From positions 744,001-808,000 of the forward strand of contig NZ_CP129013.1 of NCBI RefSeq assembly GCF_020524035.2: a stretch of 64,000 nt of DNA, in the 5' to 3' direction. Under the pieces are notes generated by a model. It was not told where the DNA came from. It was given only the letters and a program-made list of their open reading frames with translations, and did no database searches. Shown in pieces: positions 27,339 to 34,894 of the stretch. The first letter of the stretch is position 1; each line of letters starts with the position of its first letter. Made by a program: the position numbers and the translations under genes. The stretch is from Bacillus carboniphilus. Lineage in GTDB: Bacteria; Bacillota; Bacilli; Bacillales; JAIVKR01.

Positions 27339-27379
27339 TACTCTTTTTTTTATATTTTGTCAAGAAAAAAGAACTGGAG

Positions 27380-27727
27380 TTGGGGATATTGGCGAATGAT
27401 AATAAAGTAATTTGTCCTACAATAGAGTGTGCATTTAGCCTGTTAGGGAAAAGATGGGTAGGTTTAATTATTCATGTCTTATTAGAGGAACCTAAACGGT
27501 TTAAAGACCTAACTACTATTATTCCAACAATAAGTCAAAAAATGCTTGCTGACAGGTTAAAGGAGTTAGAAAGTCATGGTATAGTAGTTCGAAAAGTATA
27601 TCCGGAAACGCCAGTGAAAATCGAATACGAGCTTACTGAAAGGGGCAAAGCGTTAAAACCAGTAATGAAGGAAATTAAGCTTTGGTCTAATAAATATATG
27701 TTAAATAGCGATGGTGTGGAAGATTAA
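27380..27727 (+). CDS. yodB: HxlR/DUF24 redox-sensing repressor YodB
   Basis: Protein of 112-115 residues, a winged helix of the HxlR type (CAFSLLGKRWVGLIIHVLLEEPKRFKDLT, then ISQKMLADRLKELE and ETPVKIEYELTERGKAL). The N-terminal Cys pair region ICPTIEC holds the conserved Cys that B. subtilis YodB uses to sense quinones and diamide. Start is TTG 27380 or 27389; neither has a strong site. Probably autoregulated and represses yodC through the dyad between them. Confidence 0.85.
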   Translation: MGILANDNKVICPTIECAFSLLGKRWVGLIIHVLLEEPKRFKDLTTIIPTISQKMLADRLKELESHGIVVRKVYPETPVKIEYELTERGKALKPVMKEIKLWSNKYMLNSDGVED

Positions 27728-27743
27728 ACAACTGTATTTTTCA

Positions 27744-27928
27744 TAGAGTAAGAAGTATATAAATAGGTCCTTATTTAGCTTGCTGTTTTAATTTTTGTCT
27801 AGCTCCATCGCCCAGCAACTCCGACGCACACGATGTGCTAGCGTCAACGTTAGTCACAGGATGTGACTGTACTTAGTTGACGTTCCTTTGCCCCTTCGTT
27901 GCTAAACGGGCGCTTGCGCTTTTCTTAA
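27744..27928. repeat. dispersed intergenic repeat, family B copy 3
   Basis: TAGAGTAAGAAGTATATAAATAGG flank, GTCTAGCTCCATCGCCCAGC left end and GGGCGCTTGCGCTTTTCTT right end. The central two-tier hairpin is perfect: CGTCAAC-GTT-AGTCACA-GGA-TGTGACT-GTACTTA-GTTGACG. A small leading stem GCACA/TGTGC precedes it. Confidence 0.8.
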
Positions 27929-28007
27929 TAAAAAGTCAGCGGATGCCCAATCCTTTTTTCATTCAGTGAATACATTATTACTGTAAGTGAAAAGAGGAGT
28001 GAGGAAA

Positions 28008-28220
28008 ATGCATAATCGAACACCTGGACCAGTATTTCCGCCAAGTCCATATTATAACCAGCGGTTTTTCATTGCCCCCTTTTTTGGCGGTCTTTTAGGT
28101 GGATTTGCTGGTAGTGCATTATATCCTAGGCCGCGACCATATCCACCACCGTACCCACCACCATATCCGCCCCCGTACCCACCGCCGCCTAGGCCAAGAC
28201 CAAGACCCCCATATTATTAG
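28008..28220 (+). CDS. proline-rich small protein
   Basis: Protein of 70 residues behind GAGGAGTGAGG. A hydrophobic Gly-rich segment (FFIAPFFGGLLGGFAGSALY) is followed by a tail of PPYPPPYPPP-type repeats ending in RPRPPYY. Organisation resembles small spore-coat or surface proteins of bacilli. The codon-level repeat is the source of the DNA repeat at 28140-28200. Family not recognised. Confidence 0.65.
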   Translation: MHNRTPGPVFPPSPYYNQRFFIAPFFGGLLGGFAGSALYPRPRPYPPPYPPPYPPPYPPPPRPRPRPPYY

Positions 28221-28235
28221 TACGGAGTAAGGGTC

Positions 28236-28273
28236 AAAAGAGCTGGCTCATTATGAGGAGAGCTAGCTCTTTT
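28236..28273. terminator. bidirectional terminator
   Basis: AAAAGAGCTGGCTC pairs with GAGAGCTAGCTCTTTT, between convergent genes. Confidence 0.7.
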
Positions 28274-28300
28274 CATTATTAATTAGATAGATGCAGTTTT

Positions 28301-28777
28301 TTAATCTTGTGGAGCGATTTCGATCTCTGTATAATCAATATCATCTCGTTTAATAAAGCGAATTTCGATGTGGTTTTCTTCTCGACTTACTTTCGTTCCT
28401 TTTCGTCTTACTGCACTTGGCAATATTTGTGTTGTTGTTTCTCCTTCGTCTGGATAATTATGAAGGATGAGTTCATAGCTCGAATGTTGAATTTTCAAAT
28501 GGTTTGCTCGTTCTACATTTAAAGGAACTTTAACATAAATATGATCCTTCATATTAAAGATTTCAATTTTTGAAGAGCGAGTCTGCGAATTGTTAACAAT
28601 TGGATTAAACGTACCAGAGTTAAATGGAAATTGGTCAGAAAACTGATTCTCTCCAAAAACTTTTTTCATTATTTGTTGTACATAATTTTCCACATCATTA
28701 GGATCCATATTATTAAGCATATCCGTAAAGTTATTCTTTCCCTCAAAGGGGAAAAATTGATCCCATGGATTTTTCAT
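28301..28777 (-). CDS. GerT-like/Hsp20-fold spore protein
   Basis: Protein of 158 residues. The N-terminal half is NPWDQFFPFEGKNNFTDML and VENYVQQIMKKVF; the C-terminal half has an alpha-crystallin-like beta sandwich (IEIFNMKDHIYVKVPL to IEIRFIKRDD). This plan matches B. subtilis GerT, a coat-associated germination protein. The match is from memory of its layout, not an alignment. AAAGGATG precedes the ATG. Confidence 0.6.
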   Translation of the reverse strand: MKNPWDQFFPFEGKNNFTDMLNNMDPNDVENYVQQIMKKVFGENQFSDQFPFNSGTFNPIVNNSQTRSSKIEIFNMKDHIYVKVPLNVERANHLKIQHSSYELILHNYPDEGETTTQILPSAVRRKGTKVSREENHIEIRFIKRDDIDYTEIEIAPQD

Positions 28778-28978
28778 TTTATCAACATCCTTTTGTTTAT
28801 TTTCTAGCTCCCATTTTGAACAGGAGCTTTAGGTTATATGTTTTCATGTGCTCTTGCTGTTGATTTCTTTAAATAAACTTAAGGAGATAAGAATGTTAAC
28901 TGTCTGCCCGAAAAGTTCATTTAGTTGTAATCGATACTATGCGCCATTATAATATTTGAAAATGAGCGGAGGTTTTTT

Positions 28979-29893
28979 ATGAATGGAAAAGGTGTGACGA
29001 CTGCTTTTTTTGCTTATGTCTTTTGGGGGTTTTTACCTGTATATTGGAAACTTCTTGACGGCGTTGTTTCAGAAGAAATATTAGCCCATCGAATTATTTG
29101 GTCCTTTGTGTTTGTTATGCTTTTAATATCGTTAACGAGCGGCTATTCATCGCTTAAACACACAATACGGCAATTACGATCAAATGGTAGAATGACTTTG
29201 TTATTGCTCTTATCATCTATATTTATTAGTTTAAATTGGTTTGTATACATATGGGCTGTAAATCATAATCAAGTTTTAGCCACTAGTTTAGGCTATTACA
29301 TTAATCCTCTCATAAGTGTAGGATTAGGGTTTCTTTTTTTGAGAGAAAGGATGACGAAAGTCCAATCGTTTGCAGTTGGAGTGGCTGCAGTTGGAGTTGG
29401 CTTCTTCACTGTGTCATATGGGGAGGTTCCTTGGGTATCCTTATTACTAGCATTATCTTTTGGTTTTTATGCTTTAACAAAAAAATTGACGAAATTATCA
29501 ACGCTGCAGGGGTTATTACTTGAAACGTTTTTTGTAGTTCCTATTGCCATTGTATATGAAGGTTACTCGATTGTTTATCAACAAAGCTCATTTTATCCCA
29601 TTTCCTTAAATGATACACTGCTTTTAATAGGAGGAGGAATTGTAACGGCTATCCCATTGCTGCTTTTTTCTAAAGGAGCACAAACGATCCCTTTATATAT
29701 GATTGGTATTTTACAATACACAGCTCCTACAATTGCTTTCTTACTAGGCATTTTTGTTTACAACGAACCGTTCACAAAGATTGAGCTTGTGACTTTTTCT
29801 TTAATATGGATAGCAGTGGTAGTATTCTTGACTAGTCAATTTAGAGAGATTCGAAAAGTGAAGCTTACAAAAGAGGTTGTTCAAAAAGTATGA
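28979..29893 (+). CDS. rarD: EamA/RarD family transporter (YojE-like)
   Basis: Protein of 304 residues with about ten hydrophobic segments and the RarD signature at the N-terminus (FFAYVFWGFLPVYWKLLDGVVSEEILAHRIIWS). GCGGAGG precedes the ATG. The last codons (EVVQKV) and the stop are made of GAGGTTGTTCAAAAAGT, identical to the left terminus of repeat family A. The C-terminus was therefore probably rewritten by a lost element. Upstream of yojF-bshB2, the same order as in B. subtilis. Confidence 0.87.
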   Translation: MNGKGVTTAFFAYVFWGFLPVYWKLLDGVVSEEILAHRIIWSFVFVMLLISLTSGYSSLKHTIRQLRSNGRMTLLLLLSSIFISLNWFVYIWAVNHNQVLATSLGYYINPLISVGLGFLFLRERMTKVQSFAVGVAAVGVGFFTVSYGEVPWVSLLLALSFGFYALTKKLTKLSTLQGLLLETFFVVPIAIVYEGYSIVYQQSSFYPISLNDTLLLIGGGIVTAIPLLLFSKGAQTIPLYMIGILQYTAPTIAFLLGIFVYNEPFTKIELVTFSLIWIAVVVFLTSQFREIRKVKLTKEVVQKV

Positions 29894-29991
29894 GTGAAAT
29901 CATACAAAGGATTGACAGTTTTTAGCGATATATTTGGAATGTGAACGAAGCTTGCGGTTGTTATCAACTAAATTGAGTAGGGGAATAGTGG

Positions 29992-30241
29992 ATGGATGTA
30001 ACATCAGTTTATAAAAAATTTTGGAATTCTAGATTTGCTGAGAATGAAATAAATACAACAAAAGTGGATGAAATGATTATTCAAGAAATACAAGATGAAT
30101 TTACACACCCCTAGGCTGAGGAAGAACAAACATGAAAAGATGGTTCAAATTACAAAAAAAATCATTCATTCCTCTTTAACAGAAAATGAAAAAATAGTCT
30201 TGTTAAAGAAGTATATAGAGTTGCATGAACAACTAAAATGA
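29992..30241 (+). pseudogene. small hypothetical protein, frameshifted
   Basis: ATG after AGGGGAATAG. Reads M-D-V-T-S-V-Y-K-K-F-W to DEFTHP and then stops because of one extra C in the C4 run at 30108-30111. Dropping it continues R-L-R-K-N-K-H-E-K-M-V-Q to a stop at 30241, giving 82 residues, charged and helical. No family recognised. The join is smooth, which supports a real gene hit by a single indel. Confidence 0.5.
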
Positions 30242-30309
30242 AATTGGTTCCGATAAGGATATTTAAAATCTATTTTATGGTTGCTTATTTACTCGAAAGG
30301 AGTTTATTT

Positions 30310-30654
30310 ATGGAACAAATTCAATCTGAAGAGCTTCAAACAAAGATTAGCACCTATATAAACAAAGAAGTTTATGTTCATTTAGAAACGACGACTGGTG
30401 CTTATCATAATCATCAAAATGAAGAGAATATGACTGTAGTTGCTTTTATTCGAAATGTGAAGGTTTTCGTACAACATGTAAAAGTAAAAGGGTCAGGTCC
30501 ATATAGAGTAGGACTAAAAATGAATGATGGGTGGGTCTATGCAGAAGGGTTAACTCATTGGACGATCGAAAAAAATCAATTGCTAATGGCTGGATTAGAT
30601 AAAGAAGGCCGTCTTGCGATTGGATTGCAATTAAGCGAAACACCGTTTGAATAA
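30310..30654 (+). CDS. yojF: YojF family (DUF1806) protein
   Basis: Protein of 114 residues starting at ATG 30310 behind AAGGAG; the frame open from 30238 lacks a site. Beta-rich (YVHLETTTGAYHNHQNE, YRVGLKMNDGWVYAEGLTHW). It is followed 17 bases later by bshB2, the yojF-yojG pair of B. subtilis, so it belongs to the bacillithiol operon by context. Biochemical role unknown. Confidence 0.85.
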   Translation: MEQIQSEELQTKISTYINKEVYVHLETTTGAYHNHQNEENMTVVAFIRNVKVFVQHVKVKGSGPYRVGLKMNDGWVYAEGLTHWTIEKNQLLMAGLDKEGRLAIGLQLSETPFE

Positions 30655-30671
30655 AGAGAGGAGGATCATTT

Positions 30672-31328
30672 ATGAAGGAGAATGTACTTGTCATTTTACC
30701 CCATCCTGATGATGAAGCGTTTGGTGTTGCAGGGTTTATTACAAAGAAAAGGAAAAAAGGAGTTCCTGTAACGTATGCTTGTTTAACTTTAGGAGAAATG
30801 GGCCGTAACTTCGGGAAACCTCCTAAAGCAAATAGAGAAACGTTGAAAGATCTTCGGAAAGAAGAGCTTTTAAAGGTTGCAAAAATCTTAGATCTTACAG
30901 AACTGAAAATGCTTGGTTATCGTGACAAAACCATCGAATTTGAGGATGAAGATCGACTCGTTAATGACTTGAAAACCATTATCCAACAAGTGAACCCTAC
31001 GTTGGTGATAACATTTTACCCGCAGTTTGCAATTCATCCTGATCACGATGCCACTGGTGAAGCAGTGGTAAAAGCGGTAAAGCAATTACCTAGAGAGAAT
31101 CGTCCATTACTGTATGGAATTGCCATTACAAGAGATACATTTGACAAGCTTGGCTATCCTGATGTTGTAATTGATACAAATGAGGAGCTTGATGTTAAAA
31201 TTGCTGCTCTAAAAGCCCATCAATCACAAACTGAGACTTTTTTAAAGCCTTATATGGAGAAGATGAAAAATGGAAAGATTCCTCGTTGGTTCAGAGAAGA
31301 AGCCTTTTATGTGATTGATGTAGAATAA
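30672..31328 (+). CDS. bshB2: bacillithiol biosynthesis deacetylase BshB2
   Basis: Protein of 218 residues of the LmbE/PIG-L zinc deacetylases. It has the metal and base motif HPDDEAFG near residue 11 and HPDHDATGEAV later. It removes the acetyl group from GlcNAc-malate during bacillithiol synthesis; BshB2 is the form paired with YojF. GAGAGGAGGATC precedes the ATG. Confidence 0.92.
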   Translation: MKENVLVILPHPDDEAFGVAGFITKKRKKGVPVTYACLTLGEMGRNFGKPPKANRETLKDLRKEELLKVAKILDLTELKMLGYRDKTIEFEDEDRLVNDLKTIIQQVNPTLVITFYPQFAIHPDHDATGEAVVKAVKQLPRENRPLLYGIAITRDTFDKLGYPDVVIDTNEELDVKIAALKAHQSQTETFLKPYMEKMKNGKIPRWFREEAFYVIDVE

Positions 31329-31344
31329 GTAAAATCGTACAGAA

Positions 31345-31395
31345 TGACCACTAATTTGAGTATTTGTATTTCAGATTGGTGGTTATTTCTATTCT
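31345..31395 (+). terminator. rho-independent terminator of yojF-bshB2
   Basis: ACCACTAATTTGA / TCAGATTGGTGGT stem followed by TATTTCTATTCTTTTC. Confidence 0.65.
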
Positions 31396-31425
31396 TTTCT
31401 TAATTTCCTTTTAAGATAATTCAGT

Positions 31426-31518
31426 TTAGTGCCCTTTTCCTCGAAACATATCATAATAAATAAAACCTAGGCAGGATACTCCAAGTAGAGTGAAGAAATA
31501 TTTAAAAAACACATCCAT
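31426..31518 (-). CDS. 30-residue single-helix membrane peptide
   Basis: AAGGAGGAATTGATAA lies before the ATG complementary to 31516-31518. The peptide is MDVFFKYFFTLLGVSCLGFI continuing to YYDMFRGKGH. One hydrophobic helix with a short basic tail. The near-perfect ribosome site and typical small-protein layout support expression. Family unknown. Confidence 0.55.
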   Translation of the reverse strand: MDVFFKYFFTLLGVSCLGFIYYDMFRGKGH

Positions 31519-31600
31519 TTATCAATTCCTCCTTATATTCCTACATGTAGTCTTACCCTTTAACAAATATTTCATGTACTTTTTAAAGAGAAAGAGAATG

Positions 31601-31731
31601 TTTCGTGTTTCCTTTATCTCATACGGCGACGCACATGATGTGCTAGCGTCAATGTTAGCTCGCGCGTCGTGGCTGTAATTAGTTGACGTTCATTACCCTA
31701 CGTCGCAAAACGTGCGCCTTAATCTTTTCTT
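31601..31731. repeat. dispersed intergenic repeat, family B copy 4 (truncated)
   Basis: Carries CGTGTTTCCTTTATCTCATACGG, then GACGCACATGATGTGCTAGC and a two-tier hairpin with outer pair CGTCAAT/GTTGACG. Left end missing; right end CGTCGCAAAACGTGCGCC is degenerate. Lies upstream of the LysM-NlpC gene. Confidence 0.65.
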
Positions 31732-31948
31732 GTTTACATTCATTTGTCCTCATGATATGCTAATCTTCGTGTGCTTTGCCCGATCGGTGGTAATACTAGA
31801 AAAAAAATAATAGTTATATAGGTCTAAAGTATTATATAAATCCCATGAATTTTGACGATCTATATATAAGTAGTAAAAAGTATACATATAAAACTAGGTT
31901 ATTTGATTGATTGAAATAGAAAAAACTAGAGTTATGTAATTAAATTGA

Positions 31949-31964
31949 TCTAAAGTGTTTTAGA
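31949..31964. promoter_or_regulatory. short dyad upstream of the LysM-NlpC gene
   Basis: TCTAAA-GTGT-TTTAGA, a perfect 6-base dyad 33 bases before the ATG at 31997. Possible operator; no regulator can be named. Confidence 0.3.
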
Positions 31965-31996
31965 TTTTACTATGCCTTTTTGAGGGGGAAACGTAT

Positions 31997-33217
31997 ATGA
32001 ATAAAAAAATTGTAAGTATGACTGCTACAGCTGTGTTAGGTTCGACTTTAATTACATCCGTTGCATCTGCAAGTACGGTGAAAGTTCAAGCAGGTGATAC
32101 GCTATGGGAATTATCAAAAAAATATAATACTTCGGTTAATAAAATTAAATCTACTAATGGTCTATCTACAGATACTATCTATGTTGGACAAATTTTAACG
32201 ATACCAGGAGCAACGACTAATGAAAATAGTTCTTCTTCCAAGCGATCAAAAACTCAATCTACTCAAAAAGAAAAAATTCACAAAGTAGAAAAAGGAGATT
32301 CGTTGTGGAAAATTGCAGTCAAATATAGCATTTCTATTCCAGATTTAAAAGAGATAAATAGTTTGTCAAGTGATATTATTTATCCAGGTCAAAAGCTCAC
32401 GATCACAAAATCGAATAAGACAAAACAAGATCAAAGCAATACTTCTTCTGCACAGACTAACAAAACATCTTCCACTACAACATCTAGCTATACAGTGAAG
32501 TCTGGGGACTCTTTATGGTTGATTGCGAAAACTCATAATATTTCCGTTTCCCAGTTAAAAACAATTAATGGTTTAGAAAATGACAATATTTATCCAGGTC
32601 AAAAACTAACAGTCACTCAATCATCGAATAAGATTGATCAAAGTCAACCATTGAATTCTACCTCGAAAATATCGTTTAAAACTTATACTGTTAAAGCGGG
32701 AGATTCTTTATGGAAAATCGCTAATGACCATCTTGTCTCGATTGCTGAAATTAAAGTATGGAATAATTTGTCTTCTAATACACTTCAAATAGGACAAACA
32801 TTAAAATTAAATGATGATAACAATAATGCTTCGGGTTCGGATAATAGTAATCAGTCTATTGACATAGAGAAAATGATTGAAGAAGCAAATAAACTCATTG
32901 GTATACCTTATAAGTGGGGAGGAAATACAACCTCTGGATTCGATTGTAGCGGTTTTGTTTACTATGTCCTTAATAAGGTGACATCAATTTCAAGGTTGAG
33001 TTCTGCAGGCTACTGGTCTTCCATGAAGTCGATTGATTCACCAGAAAGAGGGGATATCGTCTTCTTTAATACGAGTGGTTCTGGTGTGTCCCATATGGGA
33101 ATCTATCTCGGAGACAATGAATTCATTCATTCAGGTAGTTCAACAGGGGTTACCATATCTAGTTTAACAAGTTCATACTGGAAAAATTGTTATTTAGGTG
33201 CGAAACGTTTCTATTAA
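31997..33217 (+). CDS. secreted peptidoglycan hydrolase, four LysM plus NlpC/P60
   Basis: Protein of 406 residues. The signal peptide ends near VASAS (about residue 26). Four LysM repeats follow, each starting V.AGDTLW or V..GDSLW (near residues 29, 95, 165 and 229), joined by Ser/Thr/Asn linkers. The C-terminal NlpC/P60 domain has catalytic Cys in GFDCSGFVYYV and His in VSHMGIYLG. This is the LytE/LytF/CwlS architecture of D,L-endopeptidases that cut the D-Glu-mesoDAP bond and act in cell separation. The next gene is a lipoprotein SOD. Confidence 0.92.
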   Translation: MNKKIVSMTATAVLGSTLITSVASASTVKVQAGDTLWELSKKYNTSVNKIKSTNGLSTDTIYVGQILTIPGATTNENSSSSKRSKTQSTQKEKIHKVEKGDSLWKIAVKYSISIPDLKEINSLSSDIIYPGQKLTITKSNKTKQDQSNTSSAQTNKTSSTTTSSYTVKSGDSLWLIAKTHNISVSQLKTINGLENDNIYPGQKLTVTQSSNKIDQSQPLNSTSKISFKTYTVKAGDSLWKIANDHLVSIAEIKVWNNLSSNTLQIGQTLKLNDDNNNASGSDNSNQSIDIEKMIEEANKLIGIPYKWGGNTTSGFDCSGFVYYVLNKVTSISRLSSAGYWSSMKSIDSPERGDIVFFNTSGSGVSHMGIYLGDNEFIHSGSSTGVTISSLTSSYWKNCYLGAKRFY

Positions 33218-33306
33218 AAGATGCTTGTTTGTTTTCTCTTTCTCATAATTGATTAATTTTCTTTTCGATAGGAAAGGATGTTATCAATGTAAGAAAGGAG
33301 AAGAAA

Positions 33307-33864
33307 ATGAAAAGACCTTTAGTAGCTCTACTCATTTGTAGTTTTGTAATCGTTGGCTGTCAGCAAGAGCAATTATCTGAAGAAAGTATCCCTGTTGGTG
33401 AAGCTCTAAATGATAATTTATCTATTCCTCTTATTAATCAAGCGGAAGAAAAAATTGGAGTTGCCTCATTGAATCAAGTGAAGGACAAGTTATATGTGCG
33501 GATTATTTCTAATGGACTAACTGCAGGTGAACATGGAGTGCACTTTCATGAAACGGGTTTATGTGAAGCGCCAAGTTTTATATCAGCAGGTGGGCACTTT
33601 AACCCTGAAGAAGCAAGTCATGGTTTTCATAATGGAAAGGATGTTCATGCAGGAGATTTACCAAATATCTTTGTTCAACAAGATGGGACCGTGGATATGA
33701 CAGTTTCTACTACTGGAGTCACTCTAATGGCCAAACACGATCATTCACTACTTGATCGAGATGGAAGCTCCATTATTATTCATGAAAACAGTGATGATTA
33801 TAAAACAGACCCTAGTGGAAATTCAGGAGATCGTTTTGCATGTGGCGTCATTTCTGGCCAATGA
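33307..33864 (+). CDS. sodC: Cu/Zn superoxide dismutase-like lipoprotein (SodC/YojM)
   Basis: Protein of 185 residues with a lipoprotein signal ending in IVGC. The SOD barrel retains HFHETGLC, AGGHFNPEEASHGFHNG, HAGDLPN and SIIIHE, which hold most or all of the metal-binding His. The disulfide Cys pair is in GLCEAP and FACGVI. The B. subtilis homologue is reported to have lost copper ligands; here they look present but modelling is needed. GAAAGGAGAAG precedes the ATG. Confidence 0.87.
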   Translation: MKRPLVALLICSFVIVGCQQEQLSEESIPVGEALNDNLSIPLINQAEEKIGVASLNQVKDKLYVRIISNGLTAGEHGVHFHETGLCEAPSFISAGGHFNPEEASHGFHNGKDVHAGDLPNIFVQQDGTVDMTVSTTGVTLMAKHDHSLLDRDGSSIIIHENSDDYKTDPSGNSGDRFACGVISGQ

Positions 33865-33890
33865 TTAAAGACAATTAAAATGCATGTAGG

Positions 33891-33930
33891 AAAGGCATAA
33901 CCACAAATTAATGGTTGTGCTTTTTGTTTT
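33891..33930 (+). terminator. rho-independent terminator
   Basis: AAAGGCATAACCA / TGGTTGTGCTTTTT stem with TTTTGTTTT tail after sodC. Confidence 0.75.
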
Positions 33931-34001
33931 GAGAATAGAAATCTTTTTAGTAAGATGTGAAAGTAAGAAGTGGATTTTTAACTAGAAGGGAAAAGTGCAA
34001 C

Positions 34002-34886
34002 ATGAATGACGTAAAACTACCAGAAATAATTAAAAAATGGGTACAACAAAAAAGAGTTCTCTCCTATTCCAATGAGGATAAGCTATTAATAGGGGAAAGT
34101 GGCTATACGTCATTTGATGAACATGTTTTTCATGATCTCATTATTAGTCTCTCTTTAAAGAAAAATGTTTTGTTAAAGGGTCCTACGGGTTCAGGGAAAA
34201 CAAAACTTGCGGAATCGATTTCTTCTTTCTTATCCCAACCGATGCATAGTGTTAATTGTTCTGTTGATCTGGATGCGGAAGCGTTGCTTGGATATAAAAC
34301 GGTACGTTCTGAAAAGGGTGAGACTGTAATTGAATTTGTAGAAGGTCCCGTTGTCCAAGCGATGAAAAAAGGACAACTTTTATATATTGACGAAATCAAC
34401 ATGGCGAAACCAGAAACGCTACCGATATTAAATGGCGTATTGGATTATCGAAAGAGAATAACAAATCCTTTTACGAGTGAGGTTATACAGGCGAAAGAGG
34501 GGTTTGCTGTCATTGCGGCTATCAATGAAGGCTATGTTGGAACGCTACCACTTAATGAAGCATTAAAAAATCGCTTCGTGGTGTTTGATATCCCATATAT
34601 TCAAGGGGAACAATTGAAACATGTATTGCTTAGTGAAACGAAACTAACAAATGGGAAGATAATTGATCAATTTGTTATGTTATCAAATGACCTGCTTACT
34701 TTAGTTAAGCAAGGGGTATTGTCCGAAGAAGCAGCTTCGATTAGAGCTCTTATCGATACTTGTGATCTAGCTGTTTATATGCCTGCAAAAAGAGCGATTG
34801 AAAGAGGAATAATTGAAAAGCTAGAAGATGAAATCGAAAAAGAGTCTGTTAGAAACTTAGCAGAAACTCTTTTTGATAGAGGGTGA
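34002..34886 (+). CDS. yojN: MoxR-type AAA ATPase YojN
   Basis: Protein of 294 residues with Walker [16 protein letters not shown] and Walker [16 protein letters not shown], the latter in the MoxR style. The region [26 protein letters not shown] contains sensor residues and an arginine finger. ATG 34002 follows AGAAGGG. Pairs with the VWA protein encoded eight bases downstream; MoxR/VWA pairs act as chaperones for assembly or metal insertion. Next to odhAB, as in B. subtilis. Confidence 0.88.
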   Translation: MNDVKLPEIIKKWVQQKRVLSYSNEDKLLIGESGYTSFDEHVFHDLIISLSLKKNVLLKGPTGSGKTKLAESISSFLSQPMHSVNCSVDLDAEALLGYKTVRSEKGETVIEFVEGPVVQAMKKGQLLYIDEINMAKPETLPILNGVLDYRKRITNPFTSEVIQAKEGFAVIAAINEGYVGTLPLNEALKNRFVVFDIPYIQGEQLKHVLLSETKLTNGKIIDQFVMLSNDLLTLVKQGVLSEEAASIRALIDTCDLAVYMPAKRAIERGIIEKLEDEIEKESVRNLAETLFDRG

Positions 34887-34894
34887 TTCATCTA

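Noticed and set aside
28130-28205. short DNA repeats suggestive of a CRISPR-like array
   Set aside because: They are codon repeats of the proline-rich protein (CCACCATAT and variants), with no spacers.
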